64,000 nucleotides of DNA from Hirundichthys speculiger (Eukaryota; Chordata; Actinopteri; Beloniformes; Exocoetidae), in NCBI GenBank assembly GCA_018398805.1, contig JAGFBZ010001170.1:1513001-1577000 (forward strand), written 5' to 3'. Under the pieces are notes generated by a model. That model did not search any database. It was given only the letters and a program-made list of their open reading frames with translations, and was not told the origin of the DNA. Made by a program: the position numbers and the translations under genes. Below are positions 1 through 12,600 of the stretch, one piece after another (the first letter of the stretch is position 1; each line of letters opens with the position of its first letter).

Positions 1-504
1 CGTGCATGTGGTCGCTTGTTGCTATCTTTCTGGTATTCACTCTCATTAAGTAGGAATGTAAGTTGATCTTTGCTGGGAGAGTATATCTCCCAGTTTTTCA
101 GTATGCATTCTTCCAAGATATCATTATTTATTTGAAATATTTCAGGAACTTTTCCTTTTCCCAGCAACCTGGAGGTTTAAATCCCATTTACATGGTAAAT
201 AATAATTACTCCACTGATTTGCTTGTCTTCCATCATCAACATGGTCCCAGTGCCACCAGTGCTCAGTTGCCTACTTGAACAAGTCTTTACAGAATACTCT
301 GATAAAGCCTGCATGGTATCAGGTATCAGGAGGATAGCACAGATGAGATGGATCTTTGTTTTCTACCATTCCCACAAAGTGACAGTGAATATAGACTTTA
401 AAAAAAAAAGCATGTATAACTAAAATAGGGTCCCAATATTTTTGTAGTTAAGTGCTTTTGTTTCCTGCTGATTTAAATTTTCATATGTTGATGTTGTCTC
501 TTAG
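1..504 (+). other. ncor1 intron, nothing recognised
   Basis: AT-rich intron upstream of the first visible exon. Ends with a tctcttag acceptor. No repeat family or conserved element recognised. Confidence 0.7.
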
Positions 505-618
505 CAACAACTTGAGGAGGAAGCAGCAAAGCCAGTGGAGCCAGAGAAACCTGTGACCCCTCCCCCAGTGGAGCACAAGCACCGCAGCATAGTCCAGATC
601 ATCTATGATGAAAACAGA
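505..618 (+). CDS. ncor1: ncor1 exon 1 of window
   Basis: 114 bp, phase 0 at both ends, after ttag and before gtaaga. Encodes [19 protein letters not shown] and a [13 protein letters not shown] segment, part of the N-terminal repression region RD1. Confidence 0.93.
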
Positions 619-3600
619 GTAAGATGACACACCACAAACATACTTCTATTTTTACTTAACCGCTTTTTTTAATCGTCACCCTGCATCCAAAAATCTCAAA
701 GAACAAAACTATTACATTTATATCATTCCACATCAAGCTGAGAACACATTCTTCTCCCCTGCATCCTCGTAGGGTGAATAAATATGGCGATTTAAGCTTA
801 GTAGAGACGGTTTCCTCTCAAATTCACGCCTTTTGGTAACTGATGAATCTGGAGTTTAGTTTCACTCCTTCGTTTCTGTTCTTGCTTTCAAGCACTTATC
901 ACTTCCAACCATTACAGAGCTATTTTCAGTTACTGATGGAAAAGGAAACACTTGCTGCTGCTGCTGCTACTGCTAAATCTTCATTGCTGCAAAGACATTC
1001 AGCATAACAGTGTTTTAGCTCTCAGGAGTAATATTCAAGTGCATCATCTTAAGATATGCTGTAATGTCTTGTGGTTTCTGAATTATGTTCTGTTATGTTC
1101 TGAAGGTAGTTTTTGGAGAAAATAAGCAAGTATTGTCTCCCAAAGTAAAGTCTGTGAAATATTTGAGCCTTTAAGTTCCCAAAAATCATTTAAGAATAAA
1201 GTCAAATGCCTCATCTGCATTTCAGCTGACTGAAACACCCACAGCAGGGCAGTGAGGGAGGGTCTGTTTGTGGAGGTCACCGCAGTTCATGTCTGTCAGA
1301 CAGGGTTGTTGGAGAGCGCTGAGACATGCTTTCCTCCTCAGTTAACCATTAACACTTAAGGCTGTAAAGCTGTTCAACCTTAACACACGACATTTAGTCT
1401 GACAGCTGTGGTTGTTTGTCCTGTCTGTAGATGAGAGATTGTGAATTTTAAAATTAAAAAGTCATTATGAGCAAGAGCAGTTTTTTGTTTTCTAGGTCAT
1501 TCTTTATGTTTAGTTCACAGCCTTGTTTAGGAAAAGTGTAAATATTTCAAAACTAAAGTTTATCTTTTAATGGTTTTTTCATAAATGTAAGATGTGTCTG
1601 ATCATGAGTTGTAGTATTAATCATCAGATATAATGATGATTATGTTATTTTAGGTGAATTTATTTTGTTTTTAAAAGTGCTCAGTTTGCTTGTCCTTTGC
1701 ATTTTCAAGTGCTCAAATCTTTTCTGTCTAGAAAAAAGCTGAAGAGGCCCATAAAATACTGGAAGGCCTTGGTCCCAAGGTTGAACTGGTATGTTATTTA
1801 ATAGTTCATCCTTTTTCTAACCTTTGAGGAAGAAATAATGCTTAGATATTACTGTTTACCTAATGGCTAATGATTAATCTTCCTCCTGTTCCTGGTTTGT
1901 TTGTTTTTGATTTTTTTTTCCTCCCTTTTCTTTCCTCAGCCACTGTACAACCAGCCGTCTGACACAAAAGTGTACCATGACAACATCAAGACGTGAGTAT
2001 GGATATGTGTTTCAGAAATCTATTTTATGAAGATCTGGTTTCCTGGCTGCAGACATAATGCATAGAGGAAAGTACTGGAAGTAACTGACCTTTGTCCACA
2101 TAAAGCCAGCTGATAATTCTGTCTAATCAGATTGCTGAGTCACCTGACTGAGTTGCCCTACTGACACCAAGGAGAGTGATTGAGAGTGGAAGTGAGAGCA
2201 TATATGCGTTTGTCTGTGTTAGACGTGTTTAGGGTAGGTTGTGTTGGGGGTTGAAGACTGTGTCGTCTGGGACAAAACTTATCAGTCTGAACCACGAGAG
2301 TAGCCCATCTGGCTCAGTTTTCTTTTCTTTTTTTTTTTTTTTTTTAAATAATCAAGACGGAGGTCATTTTATGTGAACCTGCAGTACAGGCTGCACTCTC
2401 AGGGTCATCCCTCTCACTAATATCTCCCCACAGCCACCATTGTGTGTAAACAGACGAGTTCCCAGTATTTTGTACCCGTTATTCTTCAAATAAACAGTGT
2501 TTTTGAATAGGTTTCTGGAACAGAAATCAGACTGTGTGTTTCAAAGATTTTCTCATTTCAAAAGGTGGTCTCATACAAGTTAAATGTCAACTTTATTTTT
2601 TATTTATTTTTTGCCTAAAATATGAGGTCCATGGCCAAGGCAATTCTTTCTTATAAAATCCTTGATAATGATGCTTGTGAACATTTAAACTTTCTCAGTC
2701 CAGTGAATTACTTTTGGTCTCTTATAGAAATCAAGTCATGAGGAAGAAGCTGATCTTGTTTTTCAAGAGGAGGAACCATGCTCGTAAACAAAGGGTGAGT
2801 GTCCATGATGTTTTATGTATTTATGCAGATGTTACAGACACAACAGGAGCAGCACTTTCCCTTAGTAGCATAACAGTCATGTGACTGCTCAATCTCAGAT
2901 GACCTCGTCCCATGCTGTTGAAGTTCTGTATGCAGTGCAGCCTTGTTATGTCCTAAAGTTATTTATTGAAACACTGTTTCATACATAAAACCTGAAGTTT
3001 AACAAGCAAACAAATGCCTTTTTTTTTCAAATGTCAAAGAAATGGTTTTACATGGCATATAATGCGGATGTTAAATTTTGGAACTAAGAGCAATTCGTAT
3101 AATTTTAAAAAGCATTAAAAGAACTGAGGTTTAAAAAAAACTAAACAGTATTTATTTCTCAGTCTGCAGTGAAACAAACAGAAATTTAAGTCTGTCGCCA
3201 TGCTTGCCAACCAAAATGCTTATATGCTGATCTGCACCCCCAGTTTTTGGCTATCCCCAAGCTACACTACAAGCAGGCCTAATTAAGAAAATAACTCAGA
3301 CATGCTTTAGAAATGCAGTTCAAAAAATTGGATTCAATAATACTAGGATTCAGTTACTTTCTCTAATTAAGTTTCTTCATAGAGTCACTATAAATGGTGA
3401 TAGCTGTGGGCAAGGAGGATCTCCAGTAGCCATCTGTGTTGCAGCAGATAATTCGTGCAGAGAAATACATTAACAACTTTTGCGCGAGACTGTGGAAGTT
3501 GTAAAATTGTACAACATGTATTTACAGAACAGGAAACAACTTGGTTTCCCCTCTTTGTCTCGTTGTATTCTGTGAGTCATAACATTTTTTTTAAAATGCA

Positions 3601-6600
3601 GCAGAGTAATAAATGTTGCATCAAACAACAATTCTCAGATGATCTTAAGCCAAAGCACTGGCTTCTTTTTTTATCAGTTATTTAAATATTGCAGAATCAC
3701 CTCATTTTGAAACACTCGGCTCTTTCTTTTTTGGATGGCTGTGGCTCAGTGAGTCTAAAATCTCTCTGGCTGCTCCTCGTCAGACTCAAACAGACCTTTT
3801 ACACTGAACAATGGCAGAGTGTACATGGCCTTGTGCCAAGAGGAAGGTGAATTGTTTGTCCCTCGCTGCATGGAGTGGAACTGAGTTTTCATTAAACTTT
3901 TTAACTCTGTCAACTCTGGGCATTAGTCATTTCCTAATTTATTTTTTTCCTTCTTGGGGAACAAACAGTGCTTATATGTACTTATTACAAAGCAAGATAT
4001 GTGACAATATTGAAACGACCTTTTGAAAGTTACATGGAGACATAATAGTTGCATCACGAATTGAGAGAGGATCGGGAGACAGAAGGAAACGGCGTCAAAG
4101 GCAGATGTAAAACCACAAACAATTATTTCCTGATCAGCATGTTCTCGGCTCACCTCTCACTTTAAGCAGTCTGACGTCATGTTTACCTTTTTTTTCCTGG
4201 TTCATATTCAAAGAGGAATTGTAACTCAGGGAGTCAGATAAACTGTGAACATAGATTTCTGTTACTCACTTGTGGAAAATGGTCAGTGATCATTTTTTTA
4301 TTTTCCATGATGTGGATTTTTCTTTCTTTCTTTTTCTGCTTTTGCTCATCCTCCTCACTTATGTAGCAACATATCACTACACTCTTCCAAACCCTCCACC
4401 ATTCTATAAATACGAAACTGGCAGACAAAAATGGTTTGTGTTATAAGGTGCACTTTTTTTCTTAAGTTACGCTGTAAGAATTCTTTCTCAAAATATTCAG
4501 ATAATAGACAGTTATAATGATGGTGACAGAAGATATAATTTCAGTTATCTGCTGATGGGTTCATAATTTTGTTTTAACTACATATAGCACTTTATTTGGA
4601 AGTTTGGAAATGTCAGGAGACTATATCGGCCAACTCTGATTGTATCTTCATCATTTTGTACACACAGGAACAGAAGATCTGTCAGCGATATGACCAGCTC
4701 ATGGAGGCATGGGAAAAGAAGGTGGAACGCATGGAGAACAATCCCAGACGCAAAGCCAAGGAAAGCAGAACCCGGGAGTACTATGAAAGGCAATTCCCGG
4801 AGATCCGGAAACAGAGAGAGCAGCAGGAGCGCTTCCAGAGGTATCAGTCTTTACCAGTGATGGGTCAAAACATAGACACATTCAGGGTACAATTTACTGA
4901 GGGCAGTTGGTTACTGAAAACCCACTCCTGATTCACAAACGCCACCTACTTGGATTTGTTGCAAGAATGTTCATTTGATAAAACCGAGCAGGTGTTTTCT
5001 GCTTGTGCCCATGCTGCAGTGTGAGTAGAGAAGCTGCAGGTTCCAGCTGCAGGAAGGCTTATCAAAACTTCTGGGAGTAGTTTTCCACTTTACATAATTG
5101 CAGTGGTGTCATATTTGCTTCTACTGTTTAAGTCTGGAGCCAGGCACACATTACATCAGTCTTTTCAAGACAACATGAGCTTCAATAATTAAGAATACAT
5201 ATTGATAAGTGGATAAATAGATTAAGGAAAAGTTCATTTATAATAAAAAAGTTTAATGTTTTTATTTAATGTTTGTAGTTTCCTCAGTGGCTGAGAAATA
5301 TAAAGCTTATTTTTTTCCAAGTAACTCAGATTTGATAGAGCTTTTGTAAATGAAGTAGACTAGTGGTTCTTAACCTTGGTTCGATTGAACCCTAGGGGTT
5401 CGGTGAATCAGTCTCAGGGGTTCGGTGGAGGTCCAGACACCTGGCTCATATAATTCATGATGACACACCCCGCTTGGCCATCACTGACTACAGGTGATCA
5501 TGTTACATTGCTTGGCCAATCAGGGAATTTGGTGCGCTCAGTAGTCGACTTATGACTGTTGTGATGGTACATCATGCGTCCAGTTTGAGCAAAAAAGAAA
5601 GTGGTCGGATAAAGCAGGTTCAAAAAATTATTGATAAATACAATAAATAATCAGTAAGGTATGTAATTCATGCAGTTGGTGCATTACATTGGTTTTGTTT
5701 TTTAAACGCACTGATGTGAATCCACAGTTCATTTTGTGCACCAGTAAAACATATCCCTCTGTCCTGAATTTGAAAAAAAAAAATCATATTTTATTTTTCA
5801 ATAGAAGTACCTCCAACAAGGTTAAGAACCACTGCCTTAGACCATAACAGGTGTAAGTTGTTCACATTTCATTCAAGGATGAATGGATGTACTGCGTCAG
5901 TAAACTGACAGCACAGTGACTGAGAAATTCAATTCTTAGCAGCTTCTTCATATTATCAATTAGAACTGCACCTTATTATTATTTCCTCTGCAAATTAGGA
6001 TTTTTGTGAAGTTCCTATGGCAAATGGAGGACATTTAGATCTGTGTGTGTGGGCCGTTTTTTAAGCAGGGACATAGTGTCGCTTGGTGCTTCTGGGAAGG
6101 ATGGGAAACAAGGTCATGGTCCAGTGTCTAGTTGTTCCTTGCTTTCTGTTTTGGGCTTTCACTGAAATGTCAAGGAAATGTTTTCATGTCAACTCTGTTT
6201 ATGCTGATTTCTAGATTGTTGAAAGTGAAACAAGAGTGGATTATTCGTTATCCAAGGGTTGAGAGTTTTTGTTTATATCCTTAATTTAACCAGGAGGGAC
6301 TCACTGAAATCAATGATTTCTTTGCGTGTTTTTGACCAAGATGGTGGCGGCAGCAGCAGCAGCAGTAACAACACAACCTCCATATTTGGACAGTTGAAGA
6401 ATGCTTAAATTAAGGTCATCAATTTCAGTTGTTATAAAAATGCCAAGGTCAAAACAGCTGAAGTTTGTAAATCCAAAATTCTCTTTCGTGATTATGTTGT
6501 ATTCTTTTTAAGCAAGATTGCCTTCTTTAATCTAAACCCATTTGAGAGCTTATTCCATGCAAACGTAGCATGCAAAGGAAGAAATATATTTAAATGCATT

Positions 6601-9600
6601 TTCCCAAAGTCCTGTACCTATTCTTGGAATAGACAGCTGGAATAAATTCTGTGAATAAATAGTACAACTTTTAAACTTTTTTTTAAAACAATTATTCAAC
6701 AAAAATGAAAATATGCAGTACAAGAATAACCTTGCTAATATGAACTTTTTTTAAGCATTTATTTAACCTGGCCAATTCCACTGAGATGAAAACTCTTTTG
6801 CAAAGAGGTCCTGACCGAGACAGAGGCTGTCTGATTAACTGATGAACCTCAGTGCTCCTCAGAGATCACACACACAGTTGGTTGGACTGACACAGCTAGG
6901 AATATTACCTTCAGTCTGGACGCACTAAGATCTTCAGAATAGATAATTTTGTAACACCATTCAACAATAGATTTAGACAGTTCTACATTAACAAGTTTTT
7001 ACTTTAGTATTGCATAATCCACTGTGTCAAAAGCCTTAGATCATTAAAAAGAGCTGTACAGGGCTGCTTGTTTAAAATTTCAATTAAATTATTTGTCACT
7101 TTTAAGGCGATTGTGTTTGTACTGTTGTCATTTGTAAGTCCTGATTGACAGCTCATAATGTATTTTCTCTTTCAGTCATTCAGTTGAGAATCTTAATAAT
7201 CACAGACAACTTGTATTTAGGCCTATTGTTATTTGACTCTGTCGGGTTGCACGATGGAAGAGGTCAGATTTTCATATAGAAACAATTTCATTTGTAAGCA
7301 ACAAGAGATTAAATATATGTGTCAGAGGTGGTGCAATCATATCTGCTGGCTTCGAAGGAAGGAAGGCACTAGATTATCCAGATCTACCACTCTTTGTTAA
7401 TAGTACTTGAAAGTTCCAAAGAACTGAAAATAATGAAAGCTGAAGGGGTGAAATAAATGATATTTTTTTTCAACACATTTATTGTTATTTATGTTATTTT
7501 TATTTTTGAAGATTTTGTGGCTTGTGTGGCATTTTTTACCTGTGAGAAAGACAGGAAAGTGAGGCAGAGAAAGAATGGAGAAGACATGCAGCCAAGGGTC
7601 ACAGGTCAGGAGTTGGGCCTGCGACTGTAGCCTCTGTACATGGGTCACCTGCTTAAACCTGCAGCACATTTACATTTAATGCTGTATTTATAATGAATTT
7701 GTAATGTTATTGTTAAATCCCAACATCCCTGTTTTCCGCAGAGTTGGACAAAGAGGAACGGGTCTTTCTGCAACAATTGCAAGAAGTGAGCATGAGATTT
7801 CTGAAATTATTGATGGCCTCTCTGAACAGGAGGTAGGTACTAACTGCTGCACATTTTAAATGTATTTTAGGATTTTTCTGCTGTAGGCGTTTAGTGGTGC
7901 TGAGCTGCGAGGGCAGACGAGTGTAAGCAGTATGATGACTTTTACCAGTTGAGAATTGTTTCTCTTGTTTGATAACTCTTGCCTCTCTCCATGTCTGTGT
8001 TCCACAGAACAACGAGAAACAAATGAGACAACTGTCAGTCATCCCACCCATGATGTATGACTCTGAGCAAAGGCGCGTGAAGTTTATCAACATGAACGGC
8101 CTGATGGATGACCCGATGAAGGTGTACAAAGCCCGGCAGTTCATGAATGTTTGGACTGAGCATGAAAAGGAGATCTTTAAGGAGAAGTGAGTTGTTTTGT
8201 TGACTTCATCTGGGTCACAGTGTGTCCCTGTGGTGCAGAGAGTTTATGGGCCTTTTAGTAGGCACATTTGGAGCAAGCAGTTCTAAGGCCTCTGAAGGCT
8301 TGGGGTCTGGGGAGCCTCTTGAAGGACAAGCTTAACTTCATGGGCTTTTACTCTGCACTTTCACCACAGATAGAAACACTGAATTGGCCATCTGTCTGTA
8401 CATTGTTCATTCACTGTACTGTTGCATCGTTTTAGCCAATCACCATACAGATACTTCACATATTCTTTTTTTTTTTATGCTAGGAAATTTTCTGCTGTGT
8501 AGTAGGAGTCAGTTTCATGAGCTACGATTGGTTGTAGTTCCTATGGTTCAGAAAAGAAAAAAAAAAGGTGTAAGAGTTATGAAAAGGTTCCTGTGATCCA
8601 TAACCACTTAATAATGCCTCACTGAAAGTTTATGTATTTTTGGTGTTGCATGTATAATTACCAAATTGTCTTTGCAGGTTTATACAACACCCCAAGAACT
8701 TTGGCTTGATTGCTTCCTATCTAGAGAGGAAGGTAAACTATGGCTTCTACTGTTATTTCCCATACCTCTTTTGTAATATATAGCATAGTCATTGGTCAAT
8801 TAACTGTATCAATAATGTCTCCAAATATTAGACATCTATAATAATAAGCCAGTTTAAAAATTGCTTACATTATGCTCTTTTGTTTTAGAGTGTTGCTGAC
8901 TGTGTTCTGTACTACTACTTGACCAAAAAGAACCAAAACTACAAGACACTGGTGAGGCGAAACTATGGAAGACGGAGAAAGAACCAGGTAACCTTCAGAT
9001 ACGTTTAGATATATGCTGGCATTTGCTTACCACAGTGGTTACCAGTGTGTCCATCTTATATTGACATGCTCTTTAAAATGATAAGAAATGATCTCTGTGA
9101 AAAAAGATCCACATGTTTGTTTGTTTTTTAAGTACAAAATCAGTGGACATTTAAGCCTAGAACAGTATTACTTTAAAGTGTGCCTGGCACACGAGGTGTG
9201 ACCAAACCTCAGAGGCAGTGATGTGTACTGGGGATTTTCTGTTGAAACCATCTTTGCTGTGTGTTTTTCTTTCACATGCTGGGTTTGGAGCAGAGTCTGT
9301 CGGTTTCTTTTGCCACATCTGTTTCATGTCGTGTCAGACTGAAAGAGCATATTGTATGCCTTCTATTACATCTTGTAAAATTTTGTTATTGGCTCATCCA
9401 TTAATTCTCCCAAAGACTCTACAGTCCAGCCTGTGGCTCGAATTTCTGCTTGGAATAGCGGGTATAAATGCAGTGATTGTTTTGGTTTCTCTGTGTTTTA
9501 CACATGTAGCATACTTCACACTGCCTGACACCAAAGACTGTTTTACCTGGCATGTAGGTGTTTCCCACTGCGACTGAAAGGAAGCGAGGGAGAGAAAGTA

Positions 9601-12600
9601 AAAAGCCAGGGTGTCATTGTGAGCAAGTCAATAAGGCGCAGATGAGGCTAGAAAAACAACAAGTTGACTCCTGTTGCTGTAGCAACAGATGGAACATCAG
9701 AGAGCTGCAGCTTCATCTACAAGCTCTGGTTGATGAAGAGCAGAGCTCTTCATTGCTGGCCTGTCTGGCTATGTGGATCTCAAATAACAGTAAATACCAG
9801 TTAACCAAATAAATAAAAAATATGTAAATTAAATATGACAGTTCACAAAAGTAACTATTCAAAGCGAAAACACAGACTCTTATAAGAGACGCTGACTCTT
9901 ATTTAAAAAAAAAGTTAGAAATAATGTGCAAAATAGGGCTACGCAAATGTTTATTTTTTTTAATCTAATTATATACTTGCATGGAATCCCCCCCCCCCCC
10001 CCCCCCCCCATTTTAATGGTATTTCACTTGCAGGGATATTTCTCATTAGCATTCTATTTAGAATTCTGCATCCTGCTCTTGCTCATGCATTTCTTTTTCA
10101 ACAATCCCAGGTACCACCAGCCTGATTTATACTTCTACATAGCAGCTATGAACATAGCAGCTACAAGCATAGCTTACTTGTAGGGCATGTGCTTGACCTT
10201 TGTTGTCAGGGGTGGCCAAAGTCGGTCCTCAAGGGCCGGTGTCCTGCAGGTTTTGCATGTTTCCCTACTTTAACACACCTGATCCTAATTAATGACCGTC
10301 ATTATCTTGTCATCAAGGTTAGCACATGTCTGTTAATGACACATCCACTTGTATCAGGGTGTGAATAAGGACCAACAGCATCTGTTTCAGTTCATGTTGT
10401 TGTAACATTTAGAGAGACGTGTCAGGGTCCAGCATAGCTTGTGGCAGAGGATTCCCGCCTGTGGTGCAGATACACTGTTTGTTCGATGCTGAGACATAAA
10501 TTGGCCTCTTCTACTCACATTCACTGTTCATATTCACATTATAAAACTCCATTTATACACACCAGTCAAACCAGAGATCAGCAAATGATCTATTCATCCA
10601 GCTGAAATATTTCTTTTTATCTCTTCCACATTTTCAACACTTCACTGTAATTCACATGATGCGTTATGTAATAAGTCTCATAAGGACAGACTACCAAACA
10701 ACTTGGTCTCCTACTCCCCTTTGGCCTATCTGCCATTTGGACTTCATAAATTACTTTAACTTAAACTTCTGAGTTTTTTCACAGTGATGCAGCTTATTGA
10801 AGGTGGATTTTAGGGCAGTGCTCCATGGCTGGCAATCCCACAACTGAAAAGTTAAAACCAAGAGTTTAGTCTGGAGCTTCAAACTACAGGCCACAAGATG
10901 CGCTGGTTCGAAGGTAGTCCTTCTGCAGACTGGCCTTATAGTTGCATCTATTTTAAGGCATGTTGCTTCAGTTAGTTAGTTCATTCTGTATTTGGATAGT
11001 GTCCCAGTATCTAGGACAAAGACAAACTCAAACACAAGGCTGCTTGCTCCTCCAAAGCCTGAGTGTGCAGTCACTGAATAGAATGGCTATGTGAACTTGT
11101 AAATGGATATTTAAAAATGTATTATTTTTGTTTATTTTAAGAGTTATTGTCTTTGTTAAACCTATGTTGGTTGGTATACCTGCTATACTGCCAGTGAGGC
11201 CCTCTGATATCTGTCCATTACTGTTTTGAATATCCATTTCAGAATCACAACCACTATGCTGAAAATGTTTATTTTGACAGTGATTTGGATTGTACAGCAA
11301 GGAAACCCTGCATTGTTCTTTTGGTCAGTTATTGTAGATATCAGCAATGTGCAATGTTCTTGCATGTTTCTCCAATACTTCCACCAAAAACAGTTTCCTC
11401 AGACATAATTCTGCAGGGTTACTTATATGCCGAATCCTGGACTTTGTGCCACCCAAGAAGATTGTGACAAGTTTTAAGATGCATAAAAAAGCCACAGCAT
11501 TTTTTTCTTTGTTTTTCCCTTTTCTCCATTGCAAAAATTATAGTGGGTGCAATATAATATAATATAATGGGACTATTTTTCAGCACTTAAAAAGCACTGT
11601 GCAGATGGGTCTGATTAGGAGAAACTATGTGCTGAAAGACTTAAAATATTGATTTCAATTACTTTGGTGGATTTTTCTCCTCCTCTCTGGGTTTTATGGC
11701 TTCAGAGCCCTTATACAAACACTCTATCCAGTACATCTACTGTGCTACATCAAGGTTTGATTGTGGACAGTTTTTTCCTGTTGAGGGCTTGGAGGGCACA
11801 AGAGTTCATGATTACATGTTGATCAGGAAATTACTTTGTTTTTAATTTAAGTTATTGCCAGAATCTATAGCTAGCTCTTACTTAGTCCCCTGAATTTTGC
11901 ACCTTTTGAAGTTTAGACCTCTCAGCTATTAAGGACCTGCCTTGTTTCATTCTTTGACACAGAAATAAATATGGCGACGCATGCGCAATCAGTATAATAG
12001 TCAGTCTTTGCCAAGAGATTGTGATTTTGTTGTTTTTCTTTTTCAGCATAGTTTTTCCTTGATTGTTATTTGAGATTAAAAAATACGAAGGTAGTATTTT
12101 TAATTGCCATTTGGAGAAATGCATATCAATGATGCGCCTTAATTACAGTTTGAGTGAGCAGAGTGAATTGGAGTGTGAAGGAAAAAGACACAGTGAGCAA
12201 CAACAAGTGCAGTGGAATGTAGGGCAAGTGAGTGAAACTGAAGGGGGGGAAAAAAAAACCCTGATTGAGATGGTCGGTGCTGGCAGTTTATCCGCTGAGT
12301 GTGCTTGGTACTTTTTTTTTCTTCCTCGTTTCCATTTCCTCTTTCCTCTTTATTTCAGAGAGAGAGAGAGAGAGAGAAAGAGTGAGAGCGTGTGGGTGAA
12401 TTCACCCCTTTCTAAAAAGCTGTGTTGGTACAGGCCAGCCATCTGACAGGCCCAAAAAACTCACTGTGCTGCTGTGAGTGCCAATCAAAGAGGAGTGCTC
12501 CAGAAGGGATTACCTTGAGTGACCCTGCATAGATTAGTGCGTGCATGTGAGATGGACAATTCTTTGAGCGGCTTAAGCGGCCTGATGACACGCTTTCCTG

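Larger units (their letters stand above)
619..4667 (+). other. ncor1 introns between window exons 1 and 5, no element recognised
   Basis: Four introns (619-1731, 1789-1939, 1993-2727, 2795-4667) of AT-rich sequence with T-runs (about 2328-2345) and a short CTG/CAG patch near 953-972. No coding or mobile-element signature recognised. Confidence 0.6.

Noticed and set aside
9218..9577. 119-codon open frame in ncor1 intron
   Set aside because: Composition and sequence resemble intronic noise; no family resemblance and no splice context.
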